Assembly: GCA_000433635.1 (NCBI GenBank)
Contig: HF997947.1
Coordinates: 12,101 to 26,631, forward strand
Direction of reading: 5' to 3'
From: Ruminococcus sp. CAG:254
GTDB taxonomy: Bacteria; Bacillota; Clostridia; Oscillospirales; Ruminococcaceae
Length of the DNA: 14,531 nt
Shown: piece by piece, positions 1 to 6,467 of the stretch
Layout: every line of letters begins with the position of its first letter
How positions within the stretch are numbered: position 1 is the stretch's first letter
Notes under the pieces: generated by a model
What the model was told of the DNA's origin: nothing
Seen by the model: only the letters and a program-made list of their open reading frames with translations
Databases searched by the model: none
Program-made: the position numbers and the translations under genes

Positions 1-2
1 AT

Positions 3-980
3 GCAGCCTCGGCTGCACTGCCAGCAATGGCAGCAGAAACCGATAAAAATTGGAAGAAAGCACAAATTTCTGACTACGATACTTCTCTTTCTCTGGTGGA
101 ATATCAGGAAGTAGACGAAACCGAAGCAGAAAAAATGCAGATTGCAACTGCAACCGGTGAACTGGCAACTTCCGGAACGGTTGGTTCTAGTGCTCCGGAT
201 GCTGCGGTTTCTCTGGCAACGGATTTGCAGCCGGGAGAATTTGGCTTTACCACTTATGGATATGGACATGGCTGCGGACTCAGCCAAAATGGTGCAAACT
301 TCTATGCAACCTATGGCGGATATGATTATCAGGCAATCTTATTCCATTACTATCCTGGCACAACACTGATGCAAGTGGATATTCCAGATTCTGTAACAGC
401 TGGCGGCAGAACAGGCAGCGTTTTGGATATCATTTCCATGCTGGTTTACAACGAAATGGGTTCTACCATGGCTCCAGAAGCAATGAAGGCACAGGCAGTT
501 GCAGCATTTACTTATGTGATGAATCCAAAAGCAAATAACAATAGTTTGATTTGCAAGGATAATCCGCCGCAAAATGTCATTGATGCCGTACAATCTGTAC
601 TGGGGCAGGCATTGTATTATAATGGAGATTACGCTTTGACGGTATACAGTGCTTCCAGTGGCGGCTATACAGCTGCTGCATCCGATGTATTCGGCGTGAA
701 TTACGATTATCTGATTAGTGTTCCATGTGAATACGATGCAGAATATGACCCGCATTATGGCACGGTTGTTTATTTCTCGGAAGCAGAAATTCGCAGCCGC
801 CTGCAATCTGCTTATAACATTACACTGTCAGACAATCCTGCAAACTGGATTTCACTGGAAATCGGTGGTGGTGGCTACATCAGCCATGTCACCATTGATG
901 GACAAAAAACGGTTACTGGTGAATCTCTGCGTTCTGTATTGGGATTAAAGAGCGACCGTTATAATTATGCAATTGGTTAA
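3..980 (+). CDS. SpoIID/LytB-domain secreted protein, 5' end missing
   Basis: The reading frame is open to the left edge, so the start lies outside the window; the ATG at 27 is internal. The first visible residues (AASALPAMA, then AETDKN) look like the end of a signal peptide with an A-x-A cleavage site, so the protein is probably exported. Counting from the ATG at 27, residues 80-111 carry the GHGCGLSQNGA...YYPGT motif, and residues 130-317 match a SpoIID/LytB domain: NEMGSTMAPEAMKAQAVAA with E143 at the place of the catalytic Glu of SpoIID, YSASSGG at 207-213, and LRSVLGLKS near the end. Family members are peptidoglycan lytic transglycosylases (SpoIID, engulfment during sporulation) or amidase enhancers (LytB). 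Here the GHG/YYPGT motif comes before the catalytic domain, the reverse of the usual order. Enzymatic activity and any role in sporulation are inference. Confidence 0.85.
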   Translation, partial: AASAALPAMAAETDKNWKKAQISDYDTSLSLVEYQEVDETEAEKMQIATATGELATSGTVGSSAPDAAVSLATDLQPGEFGFTTYGYGHGCGLSQNGANFYATYGGYDYQAILFHYYPGTTLMQVDIPDSVTAGGRTGSVLDIISMLVYNEMGSTMAPEAMKAQAVAAFTYVMNPKANNNSLICKDNPPQNVIDAVQSVLGQALYYNGDYALTVYSASSGGYTAAASDVFGVNYDYLISVPCEYDAEYDPHYGTVVYFSEAEIRSRLQSAYNITLSDNPANWISLEIGGGGYISHVTIDGQKTVTGESLRSVLGLKSDRYNYAIG

Positions 981-1043
981 AGGCATAACTCGTGTTTCCT
1001 TTTCATAGGATACAAATAAAAAATCATTTTAGGAGGTTTGGTT

Positions 1044-1523
1044 ATGGAAGTCAAGAAGATGTTTGAAAAAGCTGGCGATTCTGTCAGCAAGTTTGCCAAA
1101 AGTGTTGGAGATAATTCCAAGAAGGCAGCAACAAAACTGAAGCTGAACAGAAACATTCACGACTTGGAAAAGGTCAAAGAAACTGCTTACACAGAAATGG
1201 GCAAGCAGTACTTCCTCTCGCACGCTGATGCAGCAGAAGAACCATATGCAGAATGGGTGCAGAAGATTGTAGAAGCAGATCAACAGATTGCAGCGTTCAA
1301 GAAGGAAATCGCTGCTCTGGATGACTTGAGAATCTGTTCTGCTTGCGGTGCAGAAATGGCAGAAGGACAGAAGTTCTGTCCAAACTGCGGAGCAAAGAAT
1401 GAAGTTCCGGAAAAACAGCCGGAAGAAACAAAGACCGAATCTGTTTCGGAAGAGGAAGTGGAAATTCTGTCCACAGAAGAAACCAAAACAGAAGATACAC
1501 CAGACCAGCCGTCTGAATCGTAA
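1044..1523 (+). CDS. zinc-ribbon protein with helical N-terminus and acidic tail
   Basis: The protein has 159 residues. The start is the ATG at 1044: AGGAGG at 1031-1036 lies 7 nt upstream, whereas an in-frame TTG at 1038 is too close to it. Residues 1-95 are Lys/Glu/Ala-rich and predicted helical or coiled-coil. Residues 98-115 form a zinc ribbon with two CxxC knuckles (C98, C101, C112, C115; CSACG ... CPNCG), the type PGAP calls a zinc-ribbon domain. Residues 120-159 are a low-complexity Glu/Thr/Ser/Pro tail. There is no signal peptide or membrane segment, so it is probably cytoplasmic. It sits between a SpoIID-like gene and a PP2C phosphatase gene on the same strand. No specific function can be given; zinc ribbons of this kind often act as protein-interaction modules. 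The Ser/Thr-rich tail next to a PP2C gene makes it a conceivable phosphoprotein, but this is speculation. Confidence 0.8.
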   Translation: MEVKKMFEKAGDSVSKFAKSVGDNSKKAATKLKLNRNIHDLEKVKETAYTEMGKQYFLSHADAAEEPYAEWVQKIVEADQQIAAFKKEIAALDDLRICSACGAEMAEGQKFCPNCGAKNEVPEKQPEETKTESVSEEEVEILSTEETKTEDTPDQPSES

Positions 1524-1530
1524 CCATCAC

Positions 1531-1577
1531 AAAAAGAGCCGCTGTCGGTCCACTAAAAAAATCGGCAACGGCTTTTT
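1531..1577 (+). terminator. probable intrinsic terminator or attenuating hairpin
   Basis: The arm at 1537-1548 pairs with 1562-1573 (one mismatch, two G-U pairs); a TTTTT run follows the 3' arm and an A run precedes the 5' arm. It lies 7 nt after the zinc-ribbon stop codon. Only about 20 nt separate it from the PP2C start, leaving no room for a promoter downstream, so read-through into the phosphatase gene is likely. Confidence 0.55.
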
Positions 1578-1597
1578 CCATCTGATAGGAAAAGGAA

Positions 1598-2395
1598 GTG
1601 ATTGTCTTGCATAAGCTCCATGCTACTGTATTAACCGACCAAGGAAAAGTTCGTACCAACAACGAAGATAATTTTTATTTTGACGGAAAAGGCTATGAAG
1701 AACCACAGGCATTCTGTCATTTTTCTGAGAAATGCAGCACCCGAAAAAAGCCAATCTTTGCGGTATTTGACGGCATGGGTGGAGAATCTTATGGAGAAAT
1801 TGCTTCCAGCTTAGCAGTTCAAACGCTCCGACAACATGAAAAAGCAATCAAGCATTGCAAGAGCGAGCAATTGGATGCGGTGGTACAGGAATTTGTTGCC
1901 GATGCCAACCAGAATATCTATCAGATGGCAAAGAAATTGCAGGGCGGAAACAGCGGAACAACGATGGCAATGCTCTGTTTTCAGGGCGACCAAGTCTATC
2001 CGTTCTATATCGGCGACAGTCGCATTTATTTATACAATGGAACGGATTTATATCGCCTAACCAGCGACCACACCCTTGCAAATCATAAGTTGCAGACCGG
2101 CATTTACACCAAAGAAGAGGCAGAGTTAAGCAGCGACCGCAACAAGCTGATTCAGTTTTTGGGGGCAGATTTACAACATTTCACCCTGCCACACGCTGCA
2201 CAGCCACCACTTCGCATCTATCGGGGATACCGATTTTTACTTTGCTCTGATGGATTGACCGATATGTGCGACGACCAGACAATTTATCGGGTATTATCCA
2301 GCGGACAGCCAGATATGGCAAACGAACTCATGCAGCTGGCAATGGATGCTGGCGGTGTCGATAATACCACCTTGATTTTAATTGAAGTTTTATAA
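1598..2395 (+). CDS. PP2C-family serine/threonine protein phosphatase
   Basis: A 265-residue metal-dependent (Mn/Mg) Ser/Thr phosphatase of the PPM/PP2C family, cytoplasmic. The family motifs are in order: TDQGKVRTNNEDN (residues 13-25, metal-ligand D24), FAVFDGMGG (54-62, D58), GNSGTT (117-122), YIGDSRIYL (137-145), LTSDHT (154-159), LLCSDGLTD (214-222, D218) and GGVDNTT (252-258, D255). All metal-binding aspartates expected of an active enzyme are present. The start is either GTG at 1598 (AGGA at 1587-1590) or TTG at 1607 (AAGGAAG at 1592-1598); both fit and differ by three residues. Bacterial homologues (Stp/PrpC) usually reverse PASTA-type Ser/Thr kinases; no kinase gene lies in this window, so the partner is unknown. 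There is no transmembrane or extra sensory domain. A strong terminator follows at once. Confidence 0.92.
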   Translation: MIVLHKLHATVLTDQGKVRTNNEDNFYFDGKGYEEPQAFCHFSEKCSTRKKPIFAVFDGMGGESYGEIASSLAVQTLRQHEKAIKHCKSEQLDAVVQEFVADANQNIYQMAKKLQGGNSGTTMAMLCFQGDQVYPFYIGDSRIYLYNGTDLYRLTSDHTLANHKLQTGIYTKEEAELSSDRNKLIQFLGADLQHFTLPHAAQPPLRIYRGYRFLLCSDGLTDMCDDQTIYRVLSSGQPDMANELMQLAMDAGGVDNTTLILIEVL

Positions 2396-2439
2396 AAAAA
2401 TCCGCTGCTCGTAGAATCTTTACGAACAGCGGATTTTTT
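2394..2439. terminator. bidirectional intrinsic terminator between convergent genes
   Basis: The arms 2401-2413 and 2421-2433 form a 13-position stem with one mismatch and a 7-nt loop, flanked by seven A on the left and six T on the right. It therefore works on both strands: it ends the PP2C transcript (+) and the TSCPD transcript (-), whose stop is at 2459. Confidence 0.9.
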
Positions 2440-2458
2440 CGTGTAAAAGCACAATTTG

Positions 2459-2713
2459 TCAAGCAGTTTCTGCCTGTATTTTTTTGAGTGCCTGTGCCAG
2501 CTGATCCGGACAGGAAGTCGGCTTGCCGTTGCAGCGAATATGCTCCAACCGTGTAATGACATCTTCGATTTTCATACCCTTGACCAGTGCACCAATGCCC
2601 TGCAGATTTCCATTACATCCGCCGACAAACGATACATTCTGTACTACACCATTTTCAACATCAATGGTGATTTGTCTGGAACAGACACCACTTGGACGAT
2701 ACTGATACTGCAT
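2459..2713 (-). CDS. TIGR03905-type TSCPD domain protein
   Basis: An 84-residue single-domain protein. It matches the small TSCPD family (TIGR03905) common in Clostridia: SGVCSRQI near residue 11, GGCNGNLQGI at 31-40, and RCNGKPTSCPDQLA at 60-73, giving four conserved Cys (C11, C33, C61, C68). The TSCPD domain is also found at the C-terminus of B12-dependent class II ribonucleotide reductases, where its Cys residues take part in the thiol relay or zinc binding; the role of the stand-alone form is not established. The start is well supported by the Shine-Dalgarno AAGGAGGTG, 7 nt from the ATG, and by a near-consensus promoter just upstream, so it is a single-gene transcription unit. Confidence 0.88.
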   Translation of the reverse strand: MQYQYRPSGVCSRQITIDVENGVVQNVSFVGGCNGNLQGIGALVKGMKIEDVITRLEHIRCNGKPTSCPDQLAQALKKIQAETA

Positions 2714-2736
2714 CTGTTGACACCTCCTTTTTTCTG

Positions 2737-2765
2737 ATTATAGCATATTTCTTCTGAAAATGCAA
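2737..2765 (-). promoter_or_regulatory. sigma-A-type promoter of the TSCPD gene
   Basis: On the minus strand, -35 TTGCAT (2765-2760) and -10 TATAAT (2742-2737) are separated by exactly 17 nt. The ribosome binding site follows about 10 nt downstream of the -10 box, so the 5' leader is short. Confidence 0.85.
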
Positions 2766-2767
2766 GC

Positions 2768-2812
2768 GATAAAAAATGCCTTTGTGTGTCCCACTCACAA
2801 AGGCATTTTATC
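2768..2812 (-). terminator. terminator of the amtB-glnK operon
   Basis: The inverted repeat (arms 2768-2786 and 2796-2812, core TGCCTTTGTG/CACAAAGGCA) lies 18 nt after the glnK stop codon. On the minus strand the 3' arm runs into TTTTTT. It sits directly upstream of the TSCPD promoter and insulates the two units. Confidence 0.9.
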
Positions 2813-2829
2813 GTTCTATTATGAATTAT

Positions 2830-3186
2830 TTATTCCGGCTGAATTGCTCCAGGCCCAGTTTCTTTGGTACGAATCCGCATGGCATCCCGTACATCATAGC
2901 TGAAAATTTTTCCGTCCCCAATGTTTCCGGTATATGCTGCTTTCTGAATCGTTTCCATCGTTTTCTTTTCCCATTCTTCCGACGAAACCAATACTTCCAG
3001 TTTGATTTTCGGCAGCATGTGAATTTCTACTTCCTGATGCCCACGCACATAACTTTTCATGCCACGCTGCGTTCCACAGCCCATAACCTGATAACAAGTC
3101 AAGCCGTGCACTTCCATCTCGCCCAATGCATCTAAAACATCCTGCAATTTTTCTTCCCGAATGATTGCTTCTACCTTGATAATCAT
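2830..3186 (-). CDS. glnK: P-II family nitrogen regulatory protein (GlnK-like)
   Basis: A 118-residue PII signalling protein, expected as a trimer that binds ATP/ADP and 2-oxoglutarate and controls the AmtB channel encoded just upstream. Visible marks: N-terminal MIIKVEAIIR strand; Q39 and the T-loop region GTQRGMKSYVRGH (38-50); LPKIKLEV (58-65); the B-loop TGNIGDGKIF (86-95); and RIRT (104-107). When the T-loop is aligned to E. coli GlnB through the RG pair, the place of the uridylylated Tyr51 is Val47, with Tyr46 one position earlier, so classical GlnD-type uridylylation is doubtful. Gap to the amtB stop codon is 22 nt; AGGAGG at 3198-3203 is a slightly distant ribosome binding site (11 nt). 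The amtB-glnK pairing strongly supports a role in gating ammonium import; the name glnK is by context. Confidence 0.92.
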   Translation of the reverse strand: MIIKVEAIIREEKLQDVLDALGEMEVHGLTCYQVMGCGTQRGMKSYVRGHQEVEIHMLPKIKLEVLVSSEEWEKKTMETIQKAAYTGNIGDGKIFSYDVRDAMRIRTKETGPGAIQPE

Positions 3187-3208
3187 ATGATGTCAATCCT
3201 CCTGTCCA

Positions 3209-4456
3209 TTAATCCAAACCTGTGAACGACGGATAAGCAGCTTCGCCATGTTCTGCACGATCCAATCCGGCACGCTCTGTTCGTGCATCGACACGAATAT
3301 TTCCACCGCTCACCAGTTTTGTCAGTGCATAACAAATCAATGTGCCAACAACGGCTACCACAATGGTAATGCCAATACTTGCAAGCTGCATCAGGAACAG
3401 CTTTGTATCGCCAAAGAATAGGCCATTGCCCTGTCCAATATCATTGATGGATGCCTGTGTGAATAAGCCTGTGCAGATACCGCCCCAGATTCCGCCGATA
3501 CCATGGCAACCAAATGCATCCAATGCATCATCATAACCCAGCTTTTTCTTTACAAACGAAATCATAAAGAAGCAAATCGGAGAAGTTGTGAAACCAATGA
3601 TAATTGCTGCCCAAATCGGAACAAATCCAGCACCCGGTGTAATGCCGACCAAGCCAGCAACCAAACCTGTACTTGCACCAACGAATGTTGGCTTTTTATC
3701 TGCAATTACATCGCAGAGCATCCAAGAAAGCATACCTGCTGCGGAAGAAACCGCAGTGGTTACAAATGCATGTGCTGCCAAGCCATCTGCTGCCAGTGCA
3801 GAACCGGCATTGAATCCAAACCAACCAAATAACAGAATAAATGCACCCATTGCAACAAACGGAACATTGTGAATTCGGTAGTTTGTTCTTGCGTAATCAT
3901 ACCGCTTTCCTAACAAGATACACAGCAACAATGCAGAAACACCAGAACTGATATGTACAACATTTCCACCTGCAAAATCGACAGAACCAATCTTTGCTAA
4001 GAATCCGCCATCACCCCATACCATGTGTGCCATTGGATAATAAACAATGATACTCCAGAACACAATGAAGAAAAACAACGACTTAAACCGCATTCTGCCT
4101 GCAATCGCACCTGTAATCAAAGCTGGTGTGATAACGGCAAACATCATTTGGAACAAGCAAAAGACCATATTCGGAATTTGTTGTCCCTCTACATAGGGTT
4201 CTGTTTTGGAAACACCTTCCAATCCCAACCAGCTGAAATCACCGATGATTCCAAAGTGATCCGTTCCAAATGCCAATGAATATCCAAACAATACCCACAT
4301 TACAATACCTGTCCCGATGGTGATGACAGAAGCAAACATTGTGTTGACGGCATTTTTTCGGCGAACCAATCCGCCATAAAAATAAGACAAGCCCGGTGTC
4401 ATAAAAAATACAAATGCTGCACAAATCATTACAAATCCAATACTACCCGAATCCAT
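3209..4456 (-). CDS. amtB: ammonium transporter (Amt/Rh family)
   Basis: A 415-residue, full-length Amt membrane channel for ammonium uptake. It begins MDSGSIGFVMICAAFVFFMT, without a long cleavable signal peptide, and has about 11 hydrophobic helices. The pore residues known from E. coli AmtB are all present and happen to have the same numbers: D160 in DFAGG, twin histidines H168 (GGNVVHISSG) and H318 (DAFGCHGIGGIWGG), W148 and F215 (GWFGFNAG). The signature DFAGGNVVHISSG is clear. The start ATG has AAAGGAGG about 9 nt upstream. It is first in the amtB-glnK operon. The preceding leader holds a terminator hairpin and an overlapping alternative hairpin, so expression is probably controlled by attenuation (see 4562-4618). 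The gene upstream, sdaAA, makes ammonia from serine, so the region is about nitrogen supply. Confidence 0.97.
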   Translation of the reverse strand: MDSGSIGFVMICAAFVFFMTPGLSYFYGGLVRRKNAVNTMFASVITIGTGIVMWVLFGYSLAFGTDHFGIIGDFSWLGLEGVSKTEPYVEGQQIPNMVFCLFQMMFAVITPALITGAIAGRMRFKSLFFFIVFWSIIVYYPMAHMVWGDGGFLAKIGSVDFAGGNVVHISSGVSALLLCILLGKRYDYARTNYRIHNVPFVAMGAFILLFGWFGFNAGSALAADGLAAHAFVTTAVSSAAGMLSWMLCDVIADKKPTFVGASTGLVAGLVGITPGAGFVPIWAAIIIGFTTSPICFFMISFVKKKLGYDDALDAFGCHGIGGIWGGICTGLFTQASINDIGQGNGLFFGDTKLFLMQLASIGITIVVAVVGTLICYALTKLVSGGNIRVDARTERAGLDRAEHGEAAYPSFTGLD

Positions 4457-4561
4457 TGATTTTGTCCTCCTTTAAGTTCCTTTTCCATGATGTCTTGCAC
4501 TGCTGCAAAAACATATTGTTTCATTTGCATGAATCACACCGGTGTCCTGATTCTAAGATAC

Positions 4562-4605
4562 AAAAAAACGCCCACAGACAGCAAAGTACTTGCCATCTGG
4601 GACGT
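4562..4605 (-). terminator. leader terminator upstream of amtB / downstream of sdaAA
   Basis: On the minus strand, the arm at 4605-4592 pairs with 4582-4568 across a loop at 4591-4583 (one bulged base on the 5' side and a 2-nt bulge on the 3' side), followed by seven U (4568-4562). It stands about 105 nt upstream of the amtB start and 110 nt after the sdaAA stop. No other terminator lies between, so it either ends the sda transcript, attenuates amtB, or both. Confidence 0.75.
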
Positions 4606-4618
4606 CATTGTTCCAAAT
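4595..4618 (-). promoter_or_regulatory. ANTAR-type antiterminator hairpin overlapping the amtB leader terminator
   Basis: Read as minus-strand RNA, AUUUGGAAC and GUCCCAGAU form a 9-position stem (one A-C mismatch, one U-G pair) closed over the hexaloop AAUGAC. The loop has A at position 1 and G at position 4, the signature recognised by ANTAR RNA-binding regulators. Its 3' arm is the 5' arm of the terminator at 4562-4605, so the two folds exclude each other. The second, upstream hairpin of a canonical ANTAR target was not found. Assignment is inference from geometry. Confidence 0.45.
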
Positions 4619-4714
4619 CATCATTCAGTTTTTAGAGCCCTTTATGTATTTTATTTTACGCCATAAATTTGTATTTATCTCATTGATTACGTGAATTTTA
4701 TGTAAATTAGTCAA

Positions 4715-5602
4715 TCAAGTAGCTGGTCGTTTCAGAACTGTTTCTGCTATTTCTTGTCCAGTTGGTGTTGCTGCCAAGCCCCCTTGTGCTGTTTCTCGAA
4801 CTGATTCCGGCATATGCCGCCCGATTTCTCCCATCGCATCTATCACTTCATCGGCTGGAATTCGGCTGGTAATCCCAGCCATCGCCAAGTTTGCACTGGA
4901 AATGGCATTCACGACACCAATCACATTTCGTTTCACACACGGTATTTCAACCAATCCGGCAACAGGGTCGCAAACCAATCCCAGCAAGTTCTTCAATGCA
5001 ATTGCACAGGCATTTCCGCAAGCTTCTGGTGTTCCGCCCCGCAAAAATGTCAATGCTGCTGCTGCCATAGCAGAGGCTGCCCCAATTTCTGCCTGACATC
5101 CTGCCTCTGCTCCAGAAATGGATGCTCGTTCTGCAATGATATTTCCAAATCCGCCAGCAAGATATAGAGCATGTACCATATCTTCTTCTGTTGTGTCCGG
5201 ATAACATTCTAGATACGGAATCAACGCTGCTGGAATCACACCACAAGAGCCGGCTGTCGGAGCAGCAACAATTCGTTTCATACAGGCATTGCATTCACTC
5301 ACTTTCAATGCTGTGGCAATGGCTGCATTCCAGTAGCAATCCCCCATCAGAATTCCGGATGCCCATGCTTCCGCATAACGTGCACCATCTCCGCCAACCA
5401 ATCCACTGTAAGAACGCTGTTCTGATTGATATTGCGATGCGGAATTTTTCATGACTTCCCACATATGTTTCATTTGCTTCAGAGATGCTGCACGAGCTTC
5501 CGGTGTATCCTGATCCAAATCCTGTCGAAGAATCACTTCCCACATCGGCAACTGTGTTTCCTGACAAGCAGCCACCCACGCTGCAACAGATGAAAAGCCC
5601 AT
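4715..5602 (-). CDS. sdaAA: L-serine ammonia-lyase, iron-sulfur-dependent, alpha subunit
   Basis: A 295-residue catalytic (alpha) subunit of the anaerobic [4Fe-4S] L-serine dehydratase, which converts L-serine to pyruvate and ammonia. Characteristic segments: GDGARYAEAW (71-80), APTAGSCGVIPA (114-125), EAGCQAEIGAASAMAAA (166-182) and GLVCDPVAGLVEIPCVKRN (208-226). Cys 120, 169, 211 and 222 are conserved in the family and include the cluster ligands. Length is normal for the separate alpha subunit of Firmicutes. It starts 4 nt after the sdaAB stop codon, with AGAGGTG in the end of sdaAB as ribosome binding site, so the two subunits are translated from one message. The stop codon (TGA at 4717-4715) falls inside an imperfect inverted repeat; the nearest terminator is in the amtB leader. 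Confidence 0.96.
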   Translation of the reverse strand: MGFSSVAAWVAACQETQLPMWEVILRQDLDQDTPEARAASLKQMKHMWEVMKNSASQYQSEQRSYSGLVGGDGARYAEAWASGILMGDCYWNAAIATALKVSECNACMKRIVAAPTAGSCGVIPAALIPYLECYPDTTEEDMVHALYLAGGFGNIIAERASISGAEAGCQAEIGAASAMAAAALTFLRGGTPEACGNACAIALKNLLGLVCDPVAGLVEIPCVKRNVIGVVNAISSANLAMAGITSRIPADEVIDAMGEIGRHMPESVRETAQGGLAATPTGQEIAETVLKRPAT

Positions 5603-5606
5603 ATTC

Positions 5607-6275
5607 TCACACCTCTTCCTCTACATTATAGCTGGTTACCTTGATGATGCCGTCCAAATCTTGCAGCCATTCCAAGGTGTTTTTCGGGATTATATCATCA
5701 CATTCAAGAATCATAACAGCATAGCCGCCCTGTGTGTTTCGATATAGCTGCATGGTTGCAATGTTCACGTTCTTTTGTGCCAGCGTGGTGGTTACCTGTG
5801 CGACGTGCCCCGGTGTATCCATGTTGTGTACGATAATCGTATTATATTCACCAGAAAAGTTGGTGCAGATGCCATCAATTTCACAGATTTTGATTCTGCC
5901 GCCGCCAATGGATGCCCCCACAACCTCCAATTCATTTCCGTTTTCTCCGATTGCATGAATTTTCGCTGTGTTTGGGTGAGCATTGCGGATGACACCATGT
6001 GTCAACTGAAAGGAAAGCCCTGCTTTCTCTGCCTCTGCAAAACTGTTCGGTAATCGTTCATCATCCGGCTTGTATCCCAACAGTCCAGCAACAATTGCCC
6101 GATCTGTTCCGTGTCCAGAACCCGTTGCAGAAAAAGAGCCATGCAGCAGAATTTCCGCCTGAACCGGACGTTCTCCCAATAATTTTCTGGTCACATATCC
6201 AATTTTTGCAGCTCCTGCCGTGTGCGAACTGGAAGGTCCAATCATGACAGGGCCAATGATATCAAAAATATGCAT
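5607..6275 (-). CDS. sdaAB: L-serine ammonia-lyase, iron-sulfur-dependent, beta subunit
   Basis: A 222-residue beta subunit. It starts MHIFDIIGPVMIGPSSSHTAGAAK; the IGPSSSHTAG motif is the hallmark of the family. The C-terminal part (about residues 145-222: NTIIVHNMDTPGHVAQVTTT ... IKVTSYNVEEEV) is an ACT domain, which in this enzyme type takes part in serine binding or regulation. An in-frame ATG at 6311 would add 12 residues but is rejected: it lies at the -10 element of the promoter and has no ribosome binding site, whereas GGGAGG stands 5 nt before the ATG at 6275. First gene of the sdaAB-sdaAA operon. Confidence 0.95.
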   Translation of the reverse strand: MHIFDIIGPVMIGPSSSHTAGAAKIGYVTRKLLGERPVQAEILLHGSFSATGSGHGTDRAIVAGLLGYKPDDERLPNSFAEAEKAGLSFQLTHGVIRNAHPNTAKIHAIGENGNELEVVGASIGGGRIKICEIDGICTNFSGEYNTIIVHNMDTPGHVAQVTTTLAQKNVNIATMQLYRNTQGGYAVMILECDDIIPKNTLEWLQDLDGIIKVTSYNVEEEV

Positions 6276-6309
6276 CTTGTCCTCCCGGTTGTCTGAATTT
6301 CTTTTCTTC

Positions 6310-6339
6310 ATTGTAGCACGGCATTTCTTTTTTTGTCAA
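6310..6339 (-). promoter_or_regulatory. sigma-A-type promoter of sdaAB-sdaAA
   Basis: On the minus strand, -35 TTGACA (6339-6334, perfect consensus) and -10 TACAAT (6315-6310) are 18 nt apart. The predicted transcript starts near 6303, leaving a leader of about 28 nt before the sdaAB start at 6275. The position of this promoter rules out the longer sdaAB reading frame. Confidence 0.85.
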
Positions 6340-6418
6340 GGCTTTCCTGCTGATTTCAAAGGATTGTTCCCTTCTACACTTAAAAAGTTTTCTTTTTTTC
6401 TTTTTTCAAGAGAATTAC

Positions 6419-6461
6419 AAAAAAAGAAACAGCAGTCATTCAAAAAGAACAAACTGCTGTT
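6419..6461 (-). terminator. terminator of the rhodanese-TtcA gene
   Basis: The arms AACAGCAGT and ACTGCTGTT (6461-6453 and 6436-6428 on the minus strand) form a perfect 9-bp stem with a 16-nt loop, followed by CTTTTTTT. It lies 7 nt after the stop codon of the upstream gene on the same strand. The rest of 6312-6418 holds the sda promoter and a T-rich stretch with no gene. Confidence 0.85.
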
Positions 6462-6467
6462 GGATGG

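Noticed and set aside
3342..3872. Open frames on the plus strand opposite amtB
   Set aside because: They mirror the membrane-protein gene on the other strand, have no ribosome binding sites and encode no recognisable domain.
4580..4595. Sigma-54-like promoter (TGGCAAG-N4-TTGCT, minus strand) before amtB
   Set aside because: The spacing fits -24/-12, but the match lies inside the two palindromic arms of the terminator hairpin, which explains it; no sigma-54 activator site was seen. Worth revisiting if the genome has rpoN.
6276..6311. N-terminal 12-codon extension of sdaAB from the ATG at 6311
   Set aside because: It overlaps the promoter -10 region and lacks a ribosome binding site; GGGAGG precedes the ATG at 6275.
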